Shown here: in pieces, positions 1 to 5,651 of the stretch
How the letters are laid out: every line of letters starts with the position of its first letter
Position numbering within the stretch: position 1 is the first letter of the stretch
DNA from: Actinophytocola sp036402745
Lineage (GTDB): Bacteria; Actinomycetota; Actinomycetes; Mycobacteriales; Pseudonocardiaceae
Length of the DNA stretch: 10,162 bases
Assembly: GCF_036402745.1 (NCBI RefSeq)
Contig: NZ_DASWSJ010000118.1
Location: 1 to 10,162 of the forward strand
Direction of reading: 5' to 3'
Translations under genes and position numbers: made by a program
The notes under the pieces: model-generated
Databases searched by the model: none
Seen by the model: only the letters and a program-made list of their open reading frames with translations
What the model was told of the DNA's origin: nothing

Positions 1-38
1 GCGGCGGACGGGCCGGCAGGGTTCGGCCCGTCCGCCGC
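1..38 (-). terminator. Hairpin downstream of the S1 protease gene
   Basis: Bases 1-14 (GCGGCGGACGGGCC) are perfectly complementary to bases 25-38, giving a 14-bp GC-rich stem with a 10-nt loop. It lies 27 nt beyond the stop codon of the minus-strand serine protease gene, so it is well placed as its transcription terminator. No T-tract can be judged because the window ends at the stem. It could also serve a convergent gene outside the window. Confidence 0.75.
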
Positions 39-65
39 TGGGCGGCTATGCCCTCACCAGCGCGC

Positions 66-989
66 TCAGCCCGTGTACAGGGTCAGGCTCCACGTGCTCA
101 GCGGCTCGGTGATCGGCTGGAAGTAGGTCGTGCCGCCGGAGCTGCAGTTGCCGGAACCGCCGGAGGTCAGGCCCACGGCCTGCACCCGGCTGCCCGAACC
201 CGGGTTCGTCACCAGCGAGCCACCGGAGTCACCGGGCTCGGCGCACACGTTCGTGCGAATCATCTGGTACACGCAGCCCTGCGAGTAGCAGACGGTCTGG
301 TTCGTGCCGGTCACGCTGCCGCAGTGCCAGCCCGTGGTCGAGCCGGAACGGCATACGCCCATGCCGTTGGACGCGGTCACCGGGCCGGTGACGGTCACGT
401 CGCTGCCCGCCGAGTAGCGGTCGACCAGCGGCGTGGACGCGGCGGAGGCGGACGAGACGCCGATGGCGCCGAAGTCGTTCGTCGGGAACGACGAGCCGGA
501 GACGGTGCCGATCGTCCCGCCGGAGCCGGACCAGGTGCCGCCCAGGTTGGTGCAGTGGCCGGCCGTGATCACGTACCGGGCACCGCTGCTGGAGCGTGCG
601 TTGAAGCCCAGCGAGCAGCGCGAACCACTGCTGGTGGTGATCGCCTGGCCGCCGATCAGGTTCCACAGCGGCGTCGGCGCCTGGGCCACGTGCTCGATCT
701 TGACCGCGCCGGCGCCGAGGCCCGAGGCCCACTTCGCCACGCCCTGGTCATTGCCGTGCACCGATACGACGAGCGCCTTGGTCGCGCCGTCGACGTACCA
801 GCCGGTCACCGTGCTGGGACGGCTTGTGGCCGCCTTGTCCAGCTTGGTCTGGGCGGCCGACAGCTCGGCGGCGCTCCGCTGCGCGGACGCGGTGGCCGGC
901 GAGCCGGACGCCGGTGCGGCCATGGACAGGGCCACACCAGCGGCGAGCAGGGCGCCGCCCAGCACTCGCACAAAAGCAGTGCGTTTCAT
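66..989 (-). CDS. Secreted S1-family (streptogrisin/alpha-lytic type) serine protease
   Basis: This 307-aa preproprotein is a secreted chymotrypsin-fold serine endopeptidase. The start at 989 is chosen because it gives MKRTAFVRVLGG followed by a hydrophobic, Ala-rich signal peptide (about residues 1-29) and has GGGAG about 8 nt upstream; an in-frame start at 1061 would add an implausible 24-residue leader. Residues about 30-108 form a pro-region of the alpha-lytic protease type (TGWYVDGATKALVVSV). The mature enzyme probably begins near LIGGQAI (111-117). The catalytic triad is visible: His145 in ITAGHC, Asp172 in TNDFGAIG and Ser255 in EPGDSGGS. Eight cysteines in the mature part fit four disulfides (likely 125-146, 213-223, 234-239, 249-282). 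The gene stands alone, with a hairpin downstream. The probable role is extracellular protein degradation. Substrate preference cannot be read from the sequence. Confidence 0.95.
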   Translation of the reverse strand: MKRTAFVRVLGGALLAAGVALSMAAPASGSPATASAQRSAAELSAAQTKLDKAATSRPSTVTGWYVDGATKALVVSVHGNDQGVAKWASGLGAGAVKIEHVAQAPTPLWNLIGGQAITTSSGSRCSLGFNARSSSGARYVITAGHCTNLGGTWSGSGGTIGTVSGSSFPTNDFGAIGVSSASAASTPLVDRYSAGSDVTVTGPVTASNGMGVCRSGSTTGWHCGSVTGTNQTVCYSQGCVYQMIRTNVCAEPGDSGGSLVTNPGSGSRVQAVGLTSGGSGNCSSGGTTYFQPITEPLSTWSLTLYTG

Positions 990-1184
990 CAGGTGTTCTC
1001 CCTCGACTTGGGTAGCAGGGAACCCGGAAGCGGCGCAGGGACAGATCCGTTCCCGGGGCAAGAGGGATCAAGTTCGCCATCTGGATAGATGACGATGATG
1101 AAACTATTTATCGCCGGTGTGTTCGGATATCGGCCGATCGGGGACAACAGTTGCCATTGTGAGCCACTGAGCGGCTACGGGCAG
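990..1184. promoter_or_regulatory. Intergenic region upstream of the protease gene
   Basis: This 195-bp gap separates the protease start from the stop of the next minus-strand gene. It includes an unusually AT-rich patch at about 1085-1115 (on the minus strand CGATAAATAGTTTCATC), where a promoter for the protease is most likely, but I see no convincing -35/-10 pair. A 10-bp palindrome, ATCGGCCGAT, lies at 1129-1138. A small hairpin, GGGCAG (1179-1184) with CTGCCC (1190-1195), has the TAA stop of the upstream gene in its loop and may be a weak terminator. Confidence 0.35.
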
Positions 1185-1961
1185 TTAGCCTGCCCCGCCA
1201 GAGGGCGGCGCGGGCACCGAACCGGACGGGGTTCCACCGGTTGTCGTGGTGCTCTCCGTAGTGCTCGGCGCGCTCGACCCGGTCGGCGGGCCGGGCTTCT
1301 GCTGGTCGTCACTGGTGGGCGCGGGGGTGGGGGTGACCGTGACGGTCGAGGGCCCGGTGCTCGGCGTCGTCGACTCCTGGCTGGGCGGCGCCGGGGTGTT
1401 GCCGCCGCCTCCCCCGGGGTGAGTCCGGACGATGCCGCCGACGGTCGTGCCCGCGCCGCCGGACAGCGGCGCGCCGCGGACCCACTCGACGCCGGTGATC
1501 ACCAGCATGCCGAGCACGAACGCCAGCACGCTGGCGGCGATCAGGGCCGGCCAGCGCAGCCGCCGCGACGGCGGCGGCTGCTCCTCCCCCGCCGGCGCGG
1601 TGTCCGACGGTTCGGAGCCATCCGGCACGTCCGGCGCGTCCGGCACGTCCGGCACGGAGGACGGGTCCGGCACGGAGGACGCTGGGGGCGCGGCGGGTTC
1701 CTCGTCGACCAGGGTGACCCTGGTGGCACCGGCGCGGGCGACGACCAGGTTGCGGACGCTCTCCACGCTCTGCCTCGTGCGCTGGATGGATCGCAGGTAC
1801 AGCGCGCCCCCCACGGTGCTCACCACGCTGGCCAGCCCCGCCCCGATCACGGTGCCCGCGAAACCCATGGTCGAGCCGAGCACCGCCGCGGTGACCGCGG
1901 CCAACGCGCCGGCCATGACCTGGCTGATCCGGATGCTGTCGGTCTCCTGCTTCTGGCTCAT
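1185..1961 (-). CDS. Membrane protein of unknown function with Pro/Asp-rich linker and Ser/Thr/Pro-rich tail
   Basis: I do not recognise a family for this 258-aa protein. Residues about 15-56 are a Gly/Ala-rich hydrophobic stretch (one long or two short membrane helices). A basic amphipathic segment follows (57-82). Residues 88-132 are an acidic, proline-rich linker with a repeated VPD/APD tripeptide at about 97-114. A clear transmembrane helix spans about 137-157 after RRLR. The last 100 residues are Gly, Ser, Thr and Pro rich (TVTVTPTPAPTS, ESTTTTGG), as in surface-exposed, possibly glycosylated actinobacterial tails. The topology is probably a cytoplasmic linker with an extracytoplasmic tail. 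The ATG at 1961 has AAAGGATC directly before it, a close-spaced ribosome site; Met16 is a possible alternative start. It is not tightly coupled to the protease gene. Confidence 0.75.
   Translation of the reverse strand: MSQKQETDSIRISQVMAGALAAVTAAVLGSTMGFAGTVIGAGLASVVSTVGGALYLRSIQRTRQSVESVRNLVVARAGATRVTLVDEEPAAPPASSVPDPSSVPDVPDAPDVPDGSEPSDTAPAGEEQPPPSRRLRWPALIAASVLAFVLGMLVITGVEWVRGAPLSGGAGTTVGGIVRTHPGGGGGNTPAPPSQESTTPSTGPSTVTVTPTPAPTSDDQQKPGPPTGSSAPSTTESTTTTGGTPSGSVPAPPSGGAG
1621..1681. repeat. 9-bp coding tandem repeat (VPD repeat)
   Basis: The unit TCCGGCACG occurs at 1621, 1639, 1648 and 1666, with the variant TCCGGCGCG at 1630. A 16-bp block, TCCGGCACGGAGGACG, is repeated at 1648 and 1666. 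Being a multiple of three, the repeat keeps the frame and encodes V/A-P-D tripeptides in the linker of the membrane protein on the minus strand. Copy number may vary between strains. Confidence 0.8.
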
Positions 1962-2050
1962 GATCCTTTAACTGTGCGGTTTCGACGACTCCCCCGGTTT
2001 CCAACGTCAGCGACGGGCGGGATGCTCCCCCGGTTGGCTCATCGTGAGCA

Positions 2051-2087
2051 GTAACACAGTCCACTGTGGACAGTGCATACTGGCGGG
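2051..2087 (+). promoter_or_regulatory. Possible promoter and palindrome before the ammonia-lyase gene
   Basis: A -10-like CATACT (2076-2081) lies 6 nt before the GTG at 2088, which suits a leaderless transcript. A weak -35-like GTAACA (2051-2056) stands 19 nt farther up. The perfect 13-bp palindrome GTCCACTGTGGAC (2059-2071) fills the spacer and would be well placed as an operator. However, the same core recurs elsewhere in the window inside genes, so it may be an iterated genomic motif instead. The assignment is inferred. Confidence 0.35.
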
Positions 2088-3041
2088 GTGAACCTGACTA
2101 CCCTCGAGGACATCACCGCCGCCGCCGAGCGGGTCGCCGACGCCGTGGTGCACACCCCGTTGCTGGCCACCACTTGGGCCGACGCTCACCGTCCACTGTG
2201 GCTCAAACCGGAGAGTCTGCAGCCCATCGGCGCGTTCAAGATCCGCGGCGCGGCCAACGCGATCGCCCGCATCCCGGCGGCCGCGCGCCCGCGCGGGGTG
2301 GTCGCGTACTCGAGCGGTAACCACGCGCAGGCGGTCGCCTACGTGGCGAAGCGGTTCGGCCTCCCCGCGGTCATCGTGGTGCCGGAGAACACGCCCGCGG
2401 TCAAGATCGAGGCCACCCGCGCGCACGGCGCCGAGGTCGTCGTCGTCCCCATCACCGACCGCGAGATCGTGGCCGAGCGCCTGGTCGCCGAGCGCGGGGC
2501 CACGCTCATCCCGCCGTTCGACCACCCGGACGTCATCGCGGGCCAGGGCACCATCGGCCTCGAGATCGTCGCCGACCTGCCCGACGTCGAGGTGGTCCTG
2601 GTCCCGGTCAGCGGCGGCGGCCTGGCCGCCGGCGTGGCCACCGCGGTCAAGGCGCTGCGCCCGTCGGCCCAGGTCTACGGCGTGGAGCCGGCGCTCGCCG
2701 GTGACGCGGCCGAAAGCCTGGCCGCGGGCCGGCTGGTCCGCTGGTCGGAGCAGGACCGCGCCCGCACCATCGCCGACGGCCTGCGCGCCCAGCCCTCCGA
2801 GCTCACCTTCGCCCACCTGCAGAAGCTGCTGGACGGCATCGTCACGGTCACCGAGGACGAGATCCGCGCGGCGGTGGCCACCCTCGCCACCCGCGCCAAC
2901 CTGGTGGCCGAGCCCAGCGGCGCCGTCACCACCGCCGCCTACCTGCACCGGGCCGCCGACCTGCCCGCGGGCCGCACGGTGGCCATCGTCTCCGGCGGCA
3001 ACCTCGACCCGGCCGACCTGGCCGCCATGATCGGGGCCTGA
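2088..3041 (+). CDS. Threonine/serine ammonia-lyase-like PLP enzyme (fold type II)
   Basis: This 317-aa enzyme belongs to the serine/threonine dehydratase family, which deaminates L-threonine to 2-oxobutanoate or L-serine to pyruvate. Lys51 in GAFKIRGA is the expected PLP Schiff-base lysine. Next come SSGNHAQA (75-82, substrate/cofactor loop), the glycine-rich SGGGLAAG phosphate loop (175-182) and a C-terminal VSGGNLD motif. The protein ends after the catalytic domain and lacks the C-terminal ACT regulatory domain of biosynthetic IlvA. It is therefore more like catabolic threonine dehydratases, serine racemase-like enzymes or the EutB (hydroxyectoine catabolism) branch, which sequence alone does not separate. 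GTG 2088 is preferred to GTG 2073 because MNLTTLEDI matches the usual family start and a -10-like CATACT sits just upstream. It is transcribed divergently from the membrane protein gene. Confidence 0.88.
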   Translation: MNLTTLEDITAAAERVADAVVHTPLLATTWADAHRPLWLKPESLQPIGAFKIRGAANAIARIPAAARPRGVVAYSSGNHAQAVAYVAKRFGLPAVIVVPENTPAVKIEATRAHGAEVVVVPITDREIVAERLVAERGATLIPPFDHPDVIAGQGTIGLEIVADLPDVEVVLVPVSGGGLAAGVATAVKALRPSAQVYGVEPALAGDAAESLAAGRLVRWSEQDRARTIADGLRAQPSELTFAHLQKLLDGIVTVTEDEIRAAVATLATRANLVAEPSGAVTTAAYLHRAADLPAGRTVAIVSGGNLDPADLAAMIGA

Positions 3042-3052
3042 CCGGTCAGGCC
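3035..3052. terminator. 18-bp palindrome holding both convergent stop codons
   Basis: GGCCTGACCGGTCAGGCC is a perfect 18-bp palindrome. It contains the TGA of the plus-strand ammonia-lyase gene (3039-3041) and, as its mirror image, the TGA of the minus-strand MFS gene (3048-3046). It can fold as a 7-bp stem with a CCGG loop on either strand, so it could act as a compact bidirectional terminator for the convergent pair. There is no T-tract. Confidence 0.5.
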
Positions 3053-4650
3053 GCCTCGTCCGGACGACCGGAGGCCATGGGCACCTTGCGGACCGGCACG
3101 ATGTGGGTCGGCGGGGCGAGGAGGCCGCAGCTCATGCAGTCGCCCGGCCGCGGCGCCTCGGCGGGAGCGGTGACCGGCCGCGCACCCACCCCGGCCGGCT
3201 CGGCTGCCCGCGCCTGTGCGGCACGGGACTCGGACTCGGCCGGCGCGAGCACGTCGTTGCGCACGCCCAGTGCCAGCAGCCCACCCACCACGCACAGGCC
3301 GGCACACAGCCACATCGCCATCTGCCAGCCGGCGGTCAGCGCCACCGGGTCCGCGTACGCCGCCCCGCTCAGCCCCGCGGCCGCCGGCAGCACCGCCACC
3401 GCCAGCAACCCACCGGTCCGCGCGATCGCGTTGTTCACCCCGGACGCGACCCCCGCGTGCCGGTCGGCGGCCGCGGCCAGCACGGTGGCCGTCACCGGCG
3501 CCACCACGGCGACGAGCCCGAGGCCGAAGACCACCGTGGCCGGCAGCACCACCAGCAGGTACGACGCGCCGGGCGTCATCCGCGCGTACAGCAGCAACGC
3601 GGCGGCGATGATCATCGGGCCGATCACCAGGAACCAGCGCGGCCCGAACCGCTGCGCCGCCTTGCCCGACCGCGCCGACAGCATCAGCATCAGCACCGAG
3701 ATCGGCAGCCCCGCGAGCCCCGCCGCGGTCGGCGAGTAGCCCAGCGACGTCTGCAGCTGCAACACGAACAGCATCATCACGCCGCTGAGCGCGGCATAGA
3801 CCACGAACGTGAGCGCGTTCGCCACCACGAACGTCCGGTTGGCGAACAGGTCCGGCGGCACCAGCGGGTCGCGCTGGCGCCGCTGCAGCACCACGAACGC
3901 CGCCAGCGCGACGACGCCGAGCACGACCGCCCCGACCACGAGCGGATCGCCGAAGCCGCGGCCCGGCCCCTCGACCAGCGCCGCCGTGATCCCGGCCAGG
4001 CCCAGCGCGCCCAGCACCGAGCCCCACACGTCCGGGTGCCCGTCCATCGAGTTGTCGCACGACTCGGGCACGTACTTGCGGGTGAACCACACGCACAGCA
4101 GCGCGATCGGCACGTTCACCAGGAACGCCAGCCGCCACGACCACAGCTGCACCAGCATGCCGCCGACCAGCGGGCCGATGGCGCCGGCGATGCCGCCGAG
4201 GCCCGACCACGCGCCGATCGCCCGGGCCCGGTCGGCCCGCACGAACGACGACTGGATGATCGCGAGCGAGCCCGGCGTGAGCAGCGCGCCGCCGATGCCC
4301 TGCAGCACCCGCGACACGACCAGCATCTCCGTCGACACCGCCAGCCCGCACAGCACCGACGACACGCCGAACCACCCGACGCCGAGCAGGAAGATCCGCC
4401 GCCGCCCGTACCGGTCGCCCAGCGACCCGGCGACGAGGATCAGCGCCGCCAGCGAGAGCAGGTACCCGTCGAGGATCCACTGCAGACCCGCCACCGACGC
4501 GCCGAACTCCTCGCCGATGCGGGGCAGCGCGATGTTGACCACCGTGCCGTCGAGGAAGGCCATCCCCGAGCCGAGGATCGTCGCGGTCAGCACGCCGCGC
4601 GCCGCCGGGCTCCCCCACCGGACCTCACCCTGGCTCAGCGCCGCCGTCAC
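3046..4650 (-). CDS. MFS transporter, DHA2 (14-TMS) drug:H+ antiporter type
   Basis: This 534-aa protein is an inner-membrane, proton-driven exporter of the EmrB/QacA (DHA2) type. The family motifs are visible: LDGTVVNIALP in TM1 (33-43), motif A GSLGDRYGRRR (75-85), motif C GIAGAIGPLVGG (153-164) and WSWRLAFLVNVPI (170-182). About 14 hydrophobic helices are predicted up to about residue 460, as usual for DHA2. A cytoplasmic tail of about 70 residues follows, Ala/Pro-rich and then ending in a distinct segment with Cys505-X2-Cys508 (GDCMSCG) and THIVPVRKVP. The GTG start at 4650 has GGAGGAGG upstream. The gene lies 73 bp downstream of dasR in the same direction and may be partly co-transcribed. 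Substrate is unknown; toxic compound or metabolite efflux is likely. Confidence 0.9.
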   Translation of the reverse strand: MTAALSQGEVRWGSPAARGVLTATILGSGMAFLDGTVVNIALPRIGEEFGASVAGLQWILDGYLLSLAALILVAGSLGDRYGRRRIFLLGVGWFGVSSVLCGLAVSTEMLVVSRVLQGIGGALLTPGSLAIIQSSFVRADRARAIGAWSGLGGIAGAIGPLVGGMLVQLWSWRLAFLVNVPIALLCVWFTRKYVPESCDNSMDGHPDVWGSVLGALGLAGITAALVEGPGRGFGDPLVVGAVVLGVVALAAFVVLQRRQRDPLVPPDLFANRTFVVANALTFVVYAALSGVMMLFVLQLQTSLGYSPTAAGLAGLPISVLMLMLSARSGKAAQRFGPRWFLVIGPMIIAAALLLYARMTPGASYLLVVLPATVVFGLGLVAVVAPVTATVLAAAADRHAGVASGVNNAIARTGGLLAVAVLPAAAGLSGAAYADPVALTAGWQMAMWLCAGLCVVGGLLALGVRNDVLAPAESESRAAQARAAEPAGVGARPVTAPAEAPRPGDCMSCGLLAPPTHIVPVRKVPMASGRPDEAA

Positions 4651-4695
4651 AATGCCGCCTCCTCCGGAGAGCCTACGTCGCCGGGGACCACGCCC

Positions 4696-4731
4696 GCGAT
4701 CACGGCGGCGATCACGCCAGCGATCACGAAG
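4696..4731. repeat. 12-bp tandem repeat, three copies, across the dasR stop codon
   Basis: GCGATCACG recurs at 4696, 4708 and 4720 with an exact 12-bp period (units GCGATCACGGCG, GCGATCACGCCA, GCGATCACGAAG). The last copy overlaps the dasR stop codon (4724-4726, read on the minus strand). The rest of the 73-bp dasR-MFS gap holds the MFS ribosome site. Function is unknown; it could be a replication-slippage product or a protein-binding array. Confidence 0.7.
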
Positions 4732-5479
4732 GCCGGTTCAGCTCCGCCACAAACTTGTACCGGTCGCCCCGGTAGACCGAGCGCACCCACTCCACCGGCT
4801 TCTCGGTCATGTCGTAGGAGTGCCGCGACAGCAGCAGCATCGGCATGCCGACGTCGGCGCCGAGCAGCTCGGCCTCGTGCGGGCCGGCGAGCGCGGTCTC
4901 GATCGTCTCCTCCGCATGTCCCATCTCGACGTCGTAGCGCTCGCGCAGCACCTGGTAGAGCGAGCCGCCGGCGGAGACGTACTTGCGCAGGCCGCGGAAC
5001 CGGCCGAGCGGCAGGTGGGAGGTCTCGATGGCCATGGGCTCGCCGTCGGCCAGGCGCAGCCGCTGCATGCGCAGGATCTTGGCGCCGGCGCGGACGCCGA
5101 GGAGCACGGAGAGCTCGCCCTCGGCCGGGATCTCGGCGATGTCGAGCAGCCGGGAGGACGGCTCGCGGCCCTGCGCGCGCATGTCCTCTGTGTACGACGA
5201 CAGCTGGAGTCGTTGCGCCACCTTGGGTTCCGCCGCGAACGTGCCCTTGCCCTGCACTCGCAGTAACCGGCCTTCTACTGTGAGGTCGGCAAGAGCCTGG
5301 CGGACGGTCGTGCGGGACACGTCGAACTCGGCGGCGAGGGAGCGCTCGGTCGGGATCGGCGAGCCCGGTGGCAGCGAGCTGAGCAGCTCGAGCAGGTGCC
5401 GCTTGAGCCCCCAGTACTTGGGCTCGCGCAGCGCACGACCAGCGGTGTCGGGCTCGTGCGCGGCCGACGTTTCCAGCAT
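4724..5479 (-). CDS. dasR: DasR-type GntR/UTRA transcriptional repressor of amino-sugar metabolism
   Basis: This 251-aa regulator has an N-terminal GntR winged helix (about residues 20-85: PTERSLAAEFDVSRTTVRQA, then EGRLLRVQGKGTF) and a C-terminal UTRA ligand domain (about 95-245). Long stretches match what I recall of Streptomyces DasR: LSSYTEDMRAQG, ANGEPMAIET-like ADGEPMAIET, AEETIETALA and the C-terminal EWVRSVYRGDRYKFVA. DasR binds 16-bp dre sites to repress GlcNAc and chitin catabolism and antibiotic genes, and is released by amino-sugar phosphates. The context agrees: a dre-like site and amino-sugar genes lie immediately across the divergent gap. The start at 5479 is chosen over 5524 because GGAGGA lies about 4 nt upstream and the extra 15 residues do not resemble the family. 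No other dre is seen near its own start, so autoregulation would have to act from the shared site. Confidence 0.93.
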   Translation of the reverse strand: MLETSAAHEPDTAGRALREPKYWGLKRHLLELLSSLPPGSPIPTERSLAAEFDVSRTTVRQALADLTVEGRLLRVQGKGTFAAEPKVAQRLQLSSYTEDMRAQGREPSSRLLDIAEIPAEGELSVLLGVRAGAKILRMQRLRLADGEPMAIETSHLPLGRFRGLRKYVSAGGSLYQVLRERYDVEMGHAEETIETALAGPHEAELLGADVGMPMLLLSRHSYDMTEKPVEWVRSVYRGDRYKFVAELNRPS

Positions 5480-5501
5480 GGCTCCTCCAGACGACGACTT
5501 C

Positions 5502-5566
5502 CCTGTTACAGGATGCCTTCCCAAGGACCGGCGGCGCGATCACACGCGCCGGATTTGGGAAATCCG
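5502..5566. repeat. Two inverted repeats in the dasR/SIS divergent gap
   Basis: CCTGTTACAGG (5502-5512) is an 11-bp palindrome 23 nt before the dasR start. CGGATTTGGGAAATCCG (5550-5566) has 7-bp arms around GGG and is AT-rich against its background. Either could be a regulator-binding site controlling dasR or the opposite operon. Neither matches the dre consensus. Confidence 0.45.
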
Positions 5567-5597
5567 TTACTCCCCTCGCGTCGGACCACCCTACAGC

Positions 5598-5603
5598 GAT
5601 AAC
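5598..5603 (+). promoter_or_regulatory. Possible -10 element of the SIS-nagK operon
   Basis: GATAAC resembles an actinobacterial -10 hexamer and stands 4 nt before the dre site, so DasR bound there would block initiation or early elongation. No good -35 was found 16-18 nt upstream. The predicted leader is about 40 nt. Confidence 0.4.
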
Positions 5604-5606
5604 ATG

Positions 5607-5622
5607 ATTGGTCTAGACCTAC
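5607..5622. promoter_or_regulatory. DasR-responsive element (dre)
   Basis: ATTGGTCTAGACCTAC matches the published dre consensus ACTGGTCTAGACCACT at 12 of 16 positions, including the whole central palindrome GGTCTAGACC (5610-5619). It lies about 30 nt before the SIS gene start and 128 nt from the divergent dasR start. The neighbouring dasR gene supports the assignment. Expected effect is repression of the SIS-HxlR-nagK transcript when amino-sugar phosphates are scarce. Confidence 0.85.
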
Positions 5623-5651
5623 TTGGTGGAGTCGGCGTGTCAGGAGGACGA

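Noticed and set aside
48..1088. Plus-strand open frame opposite the protease
   Set aside because: Arg/Gly/Ala-rich with no recognisable motif; the minus strand has signal peptide, catalytic triad and ribosome site.
4761..4785. CGGTAGACCG within dasR as a second dre
   Set aside because: Lacks the central GTCTAGAC symmetry and lies inside coding sequence near the 3' end.
3103..5283. Very long plus-strand open frame (726 codons) opposite the MFS and dasR genes
   Set aside because: Its product is His/Arg/Gln-rich low-complexity sequence, typical of a frame antisense to high-GC genes. The opposite strand encodes clear MFS and DasR proteins.
4647..5543. Alternative minus-strand frame over dasR ending in a repeated VIAG hydrophobic tail
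   Set aside because: The body is Arg/Ala-rich shadow sequence. Only the tail over the 12-bp repeat looks peptide-like, and no ribosome site or family supports it.
4983..5651. N-terminal extension of the SIS gene frame back into the dasR region
   Set aside because: It is antisense to dasR and would read through the dre and promoter; AGGAGGA and ATG at 5652 mark the real start.
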